From: Coniferiporia sulphurascens
Taxonomy: Eukaryota > Basidiomycota > Agaricomycetes > Hymenochaetales > Hymenochaetaceae
Length of the DNA: 64,000 nt
Assembly: GCA_002794785.1 (NCBI GenBank)
Contig: NBBA01000007.1
Coordinates: forward strand, 1,798,001-1,862,000
Direction: 5' to 3'
Shown here: positions 10,967 to 21,080 of the stretch, piece by piece
How positions within the stretch are numbered: position 1 is the stretch's first letter
Layout of the letters: each line of letters begins with the position of its first letter
Made by a program: the position numbers and the translations under genes
The notes under the pieces: model-generated
The model's input: only the letters and a program-made list of their open reading frames with translations
What the model was told of the DNA's origin: nothing
Databases searched by the model: none

Positions 10967-13416
10967 GTCATGTTCTTTGGCTTATGCAACTCGCCTGCCA
11001 CATTCCAAGCATTTATGGATGACACCTTCCACTTTGTGATCCTCGAAGATGGAACCATGATCTACATGGATGACGTGCTCATCCTGGCCAACTCTATGGA
11101 AGAATTGTACCAGCGCATGTGCCGAGTTCTTGATATCTGTGCCACCAACGATCTTTATTGTAAACTGGAGAAATGCCTATTTGGGGTACAATGTGTCGAA
11201 TTCCTGGGGATGATTATCACCCCAGACAACATTCATATGGACCCTGTCAAACTAGCGGGCATCGCTGATTGGCCCACCCCATGCACCGTTAAACAGCTTC
11301 GAAGCTTTATGGGATTCTGTAATTACTACAGACGCTTCATCCCCAGTTTCTCAGATATTGTATATCCACTTAACGAGCTCACTCGTACCAATGAGACATG
11401 AAGATGGACACCTGAACGAGACCAAGTGTTTATGAAACTCAAAATGCTTTTCCTCGACAAACTGGCCCTACTCATACCTGACCCCACCAAACCGTTTATC
11501 CTCGAAACAGACACATCTAAAGTTGCTTCTGGAGCCATCCTCTACCAAGCAAGCTCTAATGGTGATCTTCAACCATGCGGTTACATTTCGGAAATGTTCG
11601 GACCTGCCCAACAGTGCTATGAAGTTTATGACAGAGAACTTCTTGGCATTATACGAGGCCTCGAAGCATGGCGCCACTACCTCCTCGGCAACCTGCATAC
11701 AACCACGATTTGGTGTGACCACAAAAACCTTTCGTACTTTCGTTCTGAATGCTGCTTAACCCCAAGACAATCACGATGGAATCTGTTCCTATCCCAGTTC
11801 AACTGTGTAATCACCCATCGCCCAGGAAAGTCCATCCCAGGTGCTGATGCTTTGTCTAGACGCCCTGATCATGGCGAAGAACCACTCAAAGAATGTATTA
11901 TGCTACCAGAAAAATTGTTTATCGGGATGATCAATATCGACCTCCAGAATTGCATTCGAGACGCTCAGGAAGGTGACTCATTTGCAAAAACGATCCAGGA
12001 CACAAAGGCCCTAAAAATCCTGTCTCCTTTTCGCTTTTCTCTTGACGACTGGGCCATTGAGTCCGGTTTACTCCGCTACCAGAAAAGGGTGTATGTACCA
12101 GACAATGCAGAAATCAAACATGAAATCCTGCAGATGTTCCATGATCTCCCATCGTTCAGCCACCCAGGGGTATTCAAAACCTCTCAATTAGTGTGACAAC
12201 ACTATTGGTGGCCCGGTCTAACGGTATTCATGGGAAACTATGTCAAAGGATGCGCTGCGTGTCAACATATGAAAATCAACACACATCTGACTAAGCCGCC
12301 AATGCTACTGATCCCCGCGGACGCGTCCATGCTTCCATTTCAATCGGTCTCGATGGACTTCATTACCGATCTACCCGCATCAAAGGGATACAATTCCATA
12401 ATGGTAGTAGTGGACCATGACACTTCGAAAGGAATCATCCTCATTCCCTGCCATAAGACCATAGATGCACTCGGCACAGCAAAATGTTACCATGACAATG
12501 TTTACAAGCGATTCGGACTCCCCAAATGTATCATCTCGGACCGGGGACCCCAATTCGTGTCACAAGTATTCCAGACATTGTGCAAACGCCTCAGAATTAA
12601 ATCTAAACTGTCAACGGCATATCACCCTCAGACGGATGGGCAAACCGAATGTGCCAATCAGGAAGTAGAGGCTTATCTGCACATTTATTGCGGCACATCA
12701 CCTCATTCATGGGCTGACTCACTTACGGACCTGGAATTCTCACACAATATCCAGACCCATTCAGTCACCAAGACTTCACCATTCACCATCATGCTTGGGT
12801 ACAACCCTATACCCATTCCCTCGGTGATAGAAGATACCAATCTCCCATCTCTCTCACAGCGCCTGCGCCTCCTTTCATCAATTAGGAAAGAAGCGCTCGC
12901 CACCCATGACCTAGCCTGCACCCATATGGCACGATTCGGAGCACGAGGCTTCAAACCATTCAAACTTGATGACAAGGTTTGGTTAGAAGCCACCAATTTG
13001 CATTTTCCCAACCAGTCCCGCAAACTGTCACCTAAATGGGAGGGACCATTTCCCATAATTCAGGTACTATCACCCCTGAATTATCGCCTCAAATTGCCAG
13101 AAGCATGGTGTATCCACCCTGTTTTCCATGCCTCACTGCTTTTGGCTTACTCAGAGACCGAGGCACACAGACCACCATTCAGTCAACTGCCACCTGACCT
13201 GATCAAAGACCAGCAGGAATATGAAATCGAGGCCATCGTCTCCCACAAAGGCGCCAGAAACAGACGGTGCTTCCTAGTCAAGTGGACTGGCTATCCATCT
13301 TCCGAAAACCAATGGCCAGCCGAAAAAGACCTTTCACATGCATCCGACATCTTAGAAATGTATAAAACCCTCAAAAAAATCACCTAACTTTCTTCATCCG
13401 CTTCACCCCCCACTAC

Positions 13417-14067
13417 ATGATCACTGCCCATATCACCCATCACAACCATCTGTGGTACCTCACAGTCGTCATCCCTGGAGGTATCATTGTCCTCATCTAC
13501 GCTATCAACCTTGTCACCCATCCTTGCCCCACGCTACCAGTATCCTGCCTCCACTTCCCCACTATCGCCAACCGTCGACCTGTCTCCCCTTTACTCCCTC
13601 TCCAAAACCCTCAACCCCAAATTCTCTGACAGGAATCTGTCGACCAACCCAGAGCTCCGACCAAGCAAGACGTCCTTGCACAACTCCAACGCACATTCCC
13701 TGCCGATTTTCCCACCGCCTCACACATATCCCACATTGAGGTCAACCCTTTTGAACAGGTCTACGACATCCGTCCTTTCGAAGTACCCCCAACCAATCTC
13801 CTCCTCACACTTGCTGATATCCACACCCGAGCAGTTCGAAACCATGAACTCCTCCAACAACAACGGGACCAACTCGGAATACCAACGCTGACACCAACAC
13901 GCTACTCGGAGGCGCTACCCCCAGCCCCAGCGCCCCCTTACTCGGCTGCCGCCCAGGACCATCCTCCAGCATATCCTGGGGGCCCCGGACATGGACACGG
14001 ACATCAACCGTCTCCTGGCAACGCACCCCCAGGCTCAACAGGTCAACCAGATGCGCCAGCACCTTAG
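13417..14067 (+). pseudogene. Chromovirus accessory ORF3 with one membrane segment
   Basis: A frame of 216 codons follows pol by 29 bases and is broken once, by TGA at 13627. Near its N-terminus is a hydrophobic stretch of about 22 residues (bases about 13450-13515, WYLTVV...LIYAINLV) that would span a membrane. The rest is charged and then Pro-rich, with a PPAY motif (13963-13974) of the PPxY type that binds WW domains of Rsp5/Nedd4 ligases. I preferred this frame over an overlapping Ser-rich one (13487-13891) because its composition is more protein-like and it runs longer once the single stop is ignored. Function unknown; position after integrase is where env or env-like ORFs sit in other LTR elements. 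Confidence 0.45.
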
Positions 14068-14725
14068 GACAGTGGAGGACATGCAACGCCTGACCTGGCA
14101 CGCCCAGGAGCTAACGGAGATGCTCGAGTCTCGCTTGGGTAACCTAGTCGACAACCTCCGCCTACTATGCAACATGGACTACAAGTCACTTGAGGAAGAG
14201 GACATTCATATGGTACTTGTTCCTCTCCACCCTCAAGCTCACCTCTACCGCCCAGCACCACCCCCACCTCTCATCCCGACAGCACCACCCACCCCTGTGA
14301 TCACTCATCGCAACTCCTCCAGTCAAACACTGGGCAACCTGGTCCAGATCCAACCGCCTTCATGGACATCATCCTCGTCATCCTCATGCACACATTGCTC
14401 CGTGTGTCTGTCAACGGCCCACCTCACCACCTACTGCGCACAGTACATCTGTCCCTGGTGCAATGTGGCCGCTCCTGGCCACCCCCCTGGCAACTGCCCC
14501 CAGCACAGACGACAATCGGAGTCCCCACCCCCTCCGGCACCAGCGTCTACCCCAGACGAGAACATCCCACTGCCTTCTACCACACCAACAAACGGTAGGC
14601 GCACGGTACGTCTCTCTAACCTCGGGGCCTGCGTCCTCCTCCAGTCGTACATGGACGACATCACTGTGGGCATCAACCTGGACAACATGGATATGGGGTC
14701 AAACAATGACGATCTCTCCAACTAG
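13991..14725 (+). CDS. Chromovirus accessory ORF4 with two zinc knuckles
   Basis: 244 codons, overlapping the end of ORF3 by 77 bases in another frame. The N-terminal third is helical and Gln/Leu-rich (residues about 1-70). A Pro-rich linker follows, then two Cys/His knuckles: CX2CX4HX4C at bases 14396-14437 and CX2CX6HX4C at 14450-14497. The tail is acidic with Asn/Asp repeats. Zinc knuckles suggest nucleic-acid binding, like a second nucleocapsid. It is intact although gag and pol are broken, so it may have been under different constraint or simply escaped damage. Confidence 0.6.
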   Translation: MDTDINRLLATHPQAQQVNQMRQHLRTVEDMQRLTWHAQELTEMLESRLGNLVDNLRLLCNMDYKSLEEEDIHMVLVPLHPQAHLYRPAPPPPLIPTAPPTPVITHRNSSSQTLGNLVQIQPPSWTSSSSSSCTHCSVCLSTAHLTTYCAQYICPWCNVAAPGHPPGNCPQHRRQSESPPPPAPASTPDENIPLPSTTPTNGRRTVRLSNLGACVLLQSYMDDITVGINLDNMDMGSNNDDLSN

Positions 14726-15213
14726 GGGATTCTAGTCCGCGATGACAGAAAACTAGCGTGTGTCCACAACGACCCTAAACTACTACTCCTGGGTACGACC
14801 TTAAAAGGCCCACTAGTGCATTTCTTCTTCTTTTTTTTTATGCCCACTTCTCTGCTTGTTATCATCCTTTTGTTGGCAGTTTGCCTTCTCCTTATTGTTT
14901 ATTGGCCTTCACTTGGCTGCTATAGGCGCCTATGACTCACAATCTGGGTTAGGGATTCTTTTTTGCATCTATTTTCCACTTCTTCACCATCTTTTGACAT
15001 TATACCATTAATTTTGGTGAAGGACCAGGATTAGGTACCAAAGAGCACAGTAACAAACTCTGTGGTGAACCTAGCATTACACTTAAAGACCTGCTAGGCC
15101 GGCATCTTGATACACCTGGATTTTCTTCCTTTTTATTTCTGACTCATCGTCTTTTCTCTTCTTTTGTTTTTATTTGACAATTCGGTGACTTGTCGATCCT
15201 AAATGGGAGGCAA
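14726..15213 (+). other. 3' untranslated part of the chromovirus with purine tract
   Basis: No open frame of note. Directly before the 3' LTR lies a purine-rich stretch (AAATGGGAGGCAA, 15201-15213), the expected primer for plus-strand DNA synthesis. Confidence 0.6.
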
Positions 15214-15773
15214 TGTTACAATTTTCCTTTACTTTCCCTCACTGCGCTGACTCACTTCCCCTTCATCATCATCAGTCAGTGCAACTCCCCCATTTCTCCT
15301 TCTTACCCATCCTTATTCACCTTGCACCATAACACGCCATGATGTCACCATATCGCACCATCATGACACACTTTGCTTACTGACCAGCCCACTTGCATTA
15401 CCAAGACATTCCTTGGGTTTCCATGACCTTCCATAGCCATGTAAACATACCTAGACAAGCCGCTACAGTATCAAACACATAGAGTAGCATATAAGCATGT
15501 AACATAGGTAGCACAAGTCCTAAGCTTGTGCTCTTTGTTCATACAAGCCCATTATCTGCTACCACCAGTCTACTGTGTGTCTACTAAGTCACCAGTCGCT
15601 TCATCGTAACCCGACTCCTCTCAGAAGCCTACTGCATCCACATCATCGATCAGGAAGCCCCACCGATGATCACCTTCGACTTACGACATCTAGGAAGCCC
15701 TGTTGTCATCACCATCAACCTCGACGATCAGGAAGCCCTGACGTCGATCACTGTGTAACCATTGAGCTTAACA
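15214..15773 (+). repeat. 3' LTR of the chromovirus (560 bp)
   Basis: Direct repeat of 5637-6196, followed by the target duplication CTTGA (15774-15778). Confidence 0.95.
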
Positions 15774-16872
15774 CTTGACATCATTCATAATTATCAACAC
15801 TGGGACCTTACCGATTAGCTCATATGGGTTTGCAAGCCACTGGTTGATGCCATTGGCAATCTTGAGTCTTGCGATGCTACACTTGCCGACTGCATACTTG
15901 AACTGCTATGATGTGCAAAGCATATGATTCAGGTGAAGGCAAAAGCAATGGACAATGACGACTTTACATACCATGCGAAACGAGTCTTCAATCATGAATT
16001 TCATGCGATGAATACAGACTTACACTGGTTCACCATGTTCCTTCACCCACATTGTTGAAAGCTTGCCATTTCCCAGGCAATAAAATCTCGTTCACTGGAC
16101 GATGCAGTGTCAATTGCCTTAAAAATGGCAAAAAAATGGGGCTGGAATCAGTCAACAGCAAAGAAACTAATCAAAAACATACATGTGTACCATTGGGGTC
16201 AAAAACCTTTTGAAGGAGGACATGCAAATGCCAGAAAGTGGTGGAAAGACATACTTGTGTCCAGACAAAACTGTCCCTTGAGGGACATGGCCATTATTCT
16301 TTTTGGGTTTGTGCCCCATTCCGCCAAAGTTGAGCAGCTGTTCTCAAACCTGGGTGGGATTCAGGGCACACATAGGTCAAAACTTACAGTCCATACTTTC
16401 GAGGCATTGGGAAAGTTGTGGTGCCACTACGTTAACTTGCTTCACAAGCAGGCAGGGGATAGGGGCAAGAGTTTATGATGAAACCGGGCACACATGCATA
16501 CCCGGCCTGGTGGTGGAATTAATGAAGACCTTGTAACTGAACTCAAGGAACTCACCATACGACCCATTCTATCCATACCTGTTGAAGGGGAGGACCCAGA
16601 TCTGGTCATGCCAGGTGATATCTTGCTTGCTGAGATTGACTCAGCTTTTGATGAACTTGATGCAAGAGCTGCCAGTGGATTGAGCACAGAAAGTGAGGCC
16701 AGCACTGCCAGTGTACAAACCATACCAGCAGGACTTGAAGCCACAGAACCCAGACCAATCATCAGAATAGAGGCTGAAGAACACTTTGATTTGGACCAGC
16801 TTGATGCAGTGCTTGATGTTAGTAAATTGATGAAAATCGTGATCGCTGGATTGACAGATTATCAAGATCGAC

Positions 16873-17523
16873 ATGGCAAGACCTGTAAATCTAATTGATA
16901 CCAGGAACCTATGCCAATGCTGTAAAGATGCAGATCAGGTAGCATGGAAAGCATTTAACATTGCATGTGCAACAGTAGGACAGAATGCAGGATATAACAA
17001 CTGTCAAATTACATTCAATCATAGTACAAGGGAACAACAAGTGGTGGAAAGGCTAGAAGTAATAATTGAACATAGAGCGACTATGTTCTCATATCAATTG
17101 AATAGATATGTAATCAGCACTTACACAAGAACTAAGATTTATAATCAGCCACATAATGAATTATGTTATCAAAGGGTGGTTATTACATCAACCAATTATG
17201 CAGAAGCAGCACACCAAATAGTTCATACTATCAATAAACAATTACGAGAACAACTATTTGCATACAAAGCCAACTTCATAGCCAAAGGACACACAACAGT
17301 AGATCAAAAGGAACCAAATCAAAGACAGGAGTTAGTACCAATAGATAAGGAGATCATAATATGGTGGTTCAATGATGAACCTTCATATAGAGTCACACCA
17401 GGGTATAGCAGGATAACAAATATAAATGCTATAGGACCTGAAGCACTCTTTATGCCAGTAGATGATAGGACACCAGAACGAACCCCTTTTAATGATATTA
17501 TGGAAGGTATGACTCAATCTTAG
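16873..17523 (+). CDS. Uncharacterised 216-aa protein encoded in the 1350-bp element, copy 2
   Basis: Same protein as at 10260-10910, with every residue identical. The start is the first ATG, 56 bases from the element's end. It uses A/T-rich codons, unlike the host genes around, which supports an origin in another element. The hAT sequence upstream could supply a fusion transcript, but the frame is not continuous with the transposase. Confidence 0.5.
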   Translation: MARPVNLIDTRNLCQCCKDADQVAWKAFNIACATVGQNAGYNNCQITFNHSTREQQVVERLEVIIEHRATMFSYQLNRYVISTYTRTKIYNQPHNELCYQRVVITSTNYAEAAHQIVHTINKQLREQLFAYKANFIAKGHTTVDQKEPNQRQELVPIDKEIIIWWFNDEPSYRVTPGYSRITNINAIGPEALFMPVDDRTPERTPFNDIMEGMTQS

Positions 17524-17992
17524 TCTACAGTAATAAGTAACAAGCCACAACAAGATAAGATTAAGAAGGCTAGCATAATCGCTGAGCCACACAAGTATAT
17601 CTAAGCATTCAGCTAAGAATAGCTGATGGAAGCATGGCAATCAATTAGAAGACACAATTGATGGGAACCAAGTATAGTGCATCGCACAGCAGAACCAATT
17701 AGGAAATAAGGAGAAGCATCATAGGTATAGTAGTATCCGAGAATGGTTAACTTAGGTATTATACTGTATGACTTGATGGAAACTCAGGGAAGGTTCTGGC
17801 ATAAGATAAAGATAGCATGGTAGGCTGTAGAAAGTACTGGAATATGTAACTGACTCATAAGAAGCTAAGAATAGTAAATAGCATGTACAGGATTGTACCG
17901 GAACATTCTTATGACTTATAAAGCGAGAGTAGTATGTTGTAGTATCTACCAGAACATAGTAAATAGACTACAACATGTAGGGTATAAAAGCC

Positions 17993-18000
17993 CAATGTAA
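17993..18000 (+). promoter_or_regulatory. TATA box of the 1350-bp LTR-like element
   Basis: TATAAAAG, about 165 bases before the element's 3' end (the matching box of copy 1 is on the minus strand near 9784-9791). This is the spacing expected for an LTR promoter. Confidence 0.6.
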
Positions 18001-18554
18001 AATTGCAGTAAAAAGCAGTTTAATTCATCTCTTGTCTCTTACCACCATCATCAGCTCTAACACTCTAGCGAGTGAAGGGTAACAAGTCTACCCTAAACTA
18101 ACTAGTATTACTGTGTGAATCTGTTATCATTTGTTTCAATCCCTTACTCAGGGAGCGAATCTAACACTTGAGGGTAGTGTTATCATTGAAAAAGAGGACC
18201 ATATGGCACATCATACATTCAACAATGACGATGTGACGTGGGACCCAGATGCATTGAAGGCACAGATGGCACTCTAATTGTTACACGTAATACTTACTAA
18301 CTTATCCTTAGTTAGTAATAAGTAACTAAACATGTTATATTTATGACAAGCCCCCAATCCCTTGCTTCGCCAGGGACTTACTCGCAAAGATTTGTTTACT
18401 TTTTGGGAAGGCAGGGGAGGAAATGACCTAAAAAGGCTATTTTCCTTCGGCAATCGCCAAAATGTGATTAGTAAAATTATTATTAACATTCTTACGGAAG
18501 CAGGTACTGAGCATTTTTATTATATAGGAATTATATTACATTACTAATCACATT

Positions 18555-18656
18555 ACTAATATCGCCGTTTCGCCACCCCTGGCGAAACCTTTCGCCGCGC
18601 CAGTTTCGCCGGCGAACTGGCGGAACTACAAATTTTTAGATTCGCCCCCAGCACTA
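18555..18656 (-). repeat. Right terminal inverted repeat region of the hAT element
   Basis: Inverted partner of 3968-4085, dense in TTCGCC/GGCGAA words, ending CAGCACTA next to the ACTGACAG duplication (18657-18664). Confidence 0.8.
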
Positions 18657-18664
18657 ACTGACAG

Positions 18665-19232
18665 CGATGCCCTTCTGCCATCCTCCCGAGGATACATTGT
18701 TCTCGGGAGTCCTATTAACATGCTTTCCCTTTTATAGTATGAAACATTAGATACACGAATGACGTTATGACTATACATACGGTATATATTGAAGCAAGAT
18801 GTGATAGCCCCATCCCAATTCCATGCACGCAAGTATTAGAAACGAGACCCCCACGGTTTCCCGGCCTCTCTTGTTCCGTTCATAAAGATACACGCAGCCT
18901 TCCTGATTCCACTGATCCATTGACGGCTTCCCATCGCGTGTTTTTCAATGAAAGCAAAAGCCATGTTGTCGGTTTGGACTCAGATGTGCTATAAAGAAAG
19001 GAAAAATCGACGATGCCCCTATTCACCTCAAGGCATGCAAAATTAGTTAACATCACATCTGGACACGTATATTACTGTATTTATTTTGATATACCATATC
19101 GTTAAATACGAGCCCTACAGTGCCATGCAAGAACGTATGTGTTGTCTAAACTTATCTATCACCCGCGACGCATCTATGGATCCCCAGCTATCCGTTGACC
19201 CCCTGGTAACAATCCATCAAGCGAAAAAATAA
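18665..19232. other. No gene recognised
   Basis: Spacer between the hAT element and the thioesterase gene. Only short frames are present; nothing I can name. Confidence 0.5.
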
Positions 19233-20411
19233 TCAAACTCTACCTCTATCCTGGACAGGATCCGCTGGGACAGGAGCAGGGTCTCCGCCGCCAACAAGCG
19301 CACCCGAGACGGCGGGTGGCTCACCCAGGGCATCGCGGATCGGGCGCGTGTTGAGGAGCTTGGCGTATTTGGGTTGGACGAAGAGTGCTCTACGAGGTGA
19401 ACAAGCGAAGATGGGAGAAGGAGGAGTAGTGTACAAGTCAGAATATTATTTATAGGATTAATCGCGGGGAGAGATAGGAGAGCTTACTCTGCGGAGGCGA
19501 GGACATTGCCGTTGAGGTCCTCTAATGTACCTTCTACGTACGCCTTGCGTCCCTTCCGCTCAACGAGGCGAGTGCGGATAACGACGAACTGCACGAAGGA
19601 AAAAAACCATTGGTTATAAAGAGGACTAGAGTAGAAGATGGCTAGTACGCACCTGGTCGGCGCGCGTCGGCGCCTTGTAGTGCACGTTCAGCGTCGCAGT
19701 CACGGCCACCTTCTCAGGCATGTTCATGATCGCCTGTTATCGCGACACCAGCACTCCATTAGCATAATTTGACCGTTCAAAGGGGGAAAAGGCGACACGC
19801 ACTAGTCGTCCGAGCGACTCGTCCAACACCGTCGCCACCAACCCGCCGTGCACAATGCCCTCATGCCCACACAGGCCTGAACCGAAATGGAGGATCACAA
19901 CCGCCTCGCTCTCGTCCCTCCGCGCACGTACAAGCGGTGCGAGTGCGAGGCGTCCAGGGGCACGTAGCGCACCTGCCGTGAGCGAGTGCACGAGGCGCTC
20001 TGGTGGGAGAGCCGTGTATGGCCGTGTCTCGTACCATTCATCACTCGTGGAGGAAGCACGCAGCGCCGCCAGGAAAGGCAGAGATTGGAGTTGGGACTCG
20101 AGGGCGGCGGTCGCCGCTGCCGCCTCGGGTGAGTTGGGCGGAGGCGGTGGGGCGGTAGGGCGCGGTGAAAGGAGAGAGGCGATAGGAGGCGGGTAGAGTG
20201 CGCCAGCGGCGAAGGCGACGGTGGAGACGGCGACAGTGAGGGCGACGGCGTGTGTGCCCTTGATTCCTCCGCGCCCTTGAGGGTTCGGCGGTGAAGGTGA
20301 AGAAGAGGACGAGGATGAAGTTGAATTATACCGAGTGGGTTGGCGGCAGCAAGTCGGCCGACGCGGAAGTGGGACGCGGCGCGCGAGCGGGACACGTCGG
20401 AGGGTGTTCAT
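19233..20411 (-). CDS. PaaI/4HBT-family acyl-CoA thioesterase, mitochondrial-type leader
   Basis: Four exons on the minus strand: 20411-19803, 19733-19653, 19588-19488, 19389-19233. All introns are GT-AG and the spliced frame gives 315 aa. The N-terminus is Arg/Ser-rich without acids (residues 1-35), like a mitochondrial presequence, followed by a hydrophobic stretch (about 55-78) and a Pro-rich linker. The hot-dog thioesterase domain covers about residues 165-290, with the family signature HGG near 188 followed by LDE, and a later YKAPTRAD strand. Such enzymes hydrolyse acyl-CoA thioesters; the substrate cannot be told from sequence. Its neighbours are transposons on one side and empty sequence on the other. 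Intact and ordinary; high confidence in the family, moderate in localisation. Confidence 0.88.
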
Positions 20412-20834
20412 GAGGGCCGTCGGCGGACTTGGCCTACCGATCGTTGTCCGGATCGCTTGGACTGCAGACCGGCGTCGTCGTCGTCGTAGTCGCCGCCCAC
20501 GACAGCTTACTCGTCAACAAGAGTCGATGGACTCCGGCCAACCGGCCTCCGACAATTAGCCGCCCGCGAAAAAAGAAATCAGCAGATTTACTATTACAAA
20601 ATTTTCATATTCTTCTTCTGCATCATCCAAGGCTATATCGATGGGCTTCTTTCTCTAAAAAAAACCTCTTTCCTCACGTCTATCTACGTTTTTAAAAAAA
20701 ACGAGTCTTTCTTTATAGGCAGAATCCTGTAATAAAGTAGCGCCCCCTTTACGGAGTCTTCGTCACGGCAAGTCACAGTTATTTTCGTACTCCGCCGTTA
20801 AAGCGGCTAATGTGGTTTCCAATCGGAGTTGGAA
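20412..20834. other. Gene-free spacer, divergent promoter region
   Basis: Upstream of the thioesterase start. Contains a (CGT/CGTCGT)n run near 20465-20485; no gene seen. Confidence 0.45.
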
Positions 20835-21080
20835 AGTAGCATGCTGAATGCATTCCGTCACCCTTTGTCACCTTTTCAGATTGTATGCGCTTTTTCTACA
20901 CACCACAAGAATCCTTTGCCCTCAAATTTGCACAAGAATATAGCTTATCACAGAATTAAAAGGTCACCTGCAAAATTATTTGCTGATATGCGCGCATGTA
21001 GCATGAACCAGCAGTCCCGAAAAACTTTTACAGACTGGCAGGACATGTATCTTGACAATGTCTTCACTGCATAGCAGTTT
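20835..21080 (-). repeat. Decayed relative of the 667-bp MITE interior
   Basis: Reads colinearly with the reverse complement of about 3310-3575 in the MITE: shared words include ATGCATTC-GTCACC, TTTGTCACCTTT, the acaccacaa block, then GCTGATA and CCAGCAG further on. Divergence is high and the terminal repeats are not visible. The element or its parent has therefore been in this genome for a long time. Confidence 0.5.

Larger units (their letters stand above)
8685..13387 (+). pseudogene. Pol of the chromovirus: protease, RT, RNase H, integrase, chromodomain
   Basis: Pol starts at 8685, in a different frame from gag. Domains in order: aspartic protease (LIDSGAEG, Asp codon at 8784); reverse transcriptase from about 9260, with LDLRSGY, NSPATFQ and the active-site YMDD at 11063-11074; RNase H from about 11485 (ETDTS, DRELL); integrase with an HHCC finger (about 12136-12265) and DD35E acids near 12355, 12538 and 12664; and a C-terminal chromodomain (about 13219-13370, with FLVKWTGY). 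A 1350-bp element splits RT at 9617-10966; removing it with one GTCAT copy restores the frame exactly. Two stops, TGA at 11399 and at 12194, each look like a single transition (Trp TGG to TGA; Arg CGA to TGA). Confidence 0.93.
5637..15773 (+). mobile_element. Ty3/gypsy chromovirus LTR retrotransposon (Tf1/sushi-like)
   Basis: Two direct LTRs of 560 bp (5637-6196, 15214-15773) start TGTTACAATT and end GCTTAACA. The 5-bp target duplication CTTGA lies at 5632-5636 and 15774-15778. Order inside: primer site, gag, protease, reverse transcriptase, RNase H, integrase, chromodomain, then two accessory ORFs and a purine tract. RT before integrase and a C-terminal chromodomain place it in the chromoviruses. 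It inserted within the hAT transposase gene in the same direction. Two solo LTRs of the same family and one 1350-bp element have inserted into it, and gag/pol carry stops, so it cannot act alone. Confidence 0.95.
16817..18166 (+). mobile_element. 1350-bp LTR-like element with ORF, copy 2
   Basis: TGTTAG...CTAACA ends and target duplication CTTGA (16812-16816, 18167-18171), inserted in the last part of the hAT transposase gene. It appears identical to the inverted copy at 9617-10966, so both inserted recently or one was converted. Read in this direction it has ORF, then TATA box, then about 170 bases to the end, matching a U3-R-U5 order. Confidence 0.87.
15779..18277 (+). pseudogene. hAT transposase, 3' half (interrupted)
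   Basis: Continuation of the transposase that stops at 5636: KPLVDAIGNLES (about 15830-15870), HWFTLFLHP (about 16025) and then an open stretch from 16107. The C-terminal hAT dimerisation region is clear at about 16270-16440, with the conserved HSAKVEQLFSNLG block (about 16318). It continues through acidic sequence and is cut at 16816 by the second 1350-bp element. After removing that element and one CTTGA copy, the frame continues at 18172 and ends with TAA at 18275-18277. The dimerisation region is needed for hAT transposase oligomers. Stops between 15800 and 16100 show decay. Confidence 0.85.
3968..18656 (+). mobile_element. hAT DNA transposon, shell of a nested transposon cluster
   Basis: Both ends begin TAGTG (left TAGTGTTGTTGGCGAA, right, inverted, TAGTGCTGGGGGCGAA; 13 of 16 identical) and the element is flanked by a perfect 8-bp direct repeat ACTGACAG at 3960-3967 and 18657-18664. 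Eight-base duplications and TAG/CAG-type ends are diagnostic of hAT transposons. It encodes a hAT transposase in two halves, 4235-5636 and 15779-18277, separated by a 10.1-kb chromovirus and further split by a 1350-bp element. Without the inserts the hAT would be about 3.2 kb, a normal size. The transposase carries stops and frameshifts, so this copy is not autonomous. Confidence 0.93.

Noticed and set aside
13487..13891. Ser-rich ORF of 134 codons after pol
   Set aside because: It overlaps ORF3 in another frame; its composition (Ser, Thr, Leu, Pro from C/T-rich DNA) looks like a shadow, whereas the ORF3 frame continues further with mixed composition.
5632..18171. Shared CTTGA duplications of the chromovirus and the second 1350-bp element as evidence of a common insertion machinery or target
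   Set aside because: The other copies use CCTAC, ACAAC and GTCAT, so the match is most simply chance.
3018..18540. The 170-bp inverted match between 3018-3187 and 18361-18540 as the terminal repeats of one larger transposon
   Set aside because: The 8-bp duplication ACTGACAG and the TAGTG ends place the true left end at 3968; the match on the left lies outside it and is better read as a separate truncated hAT end.
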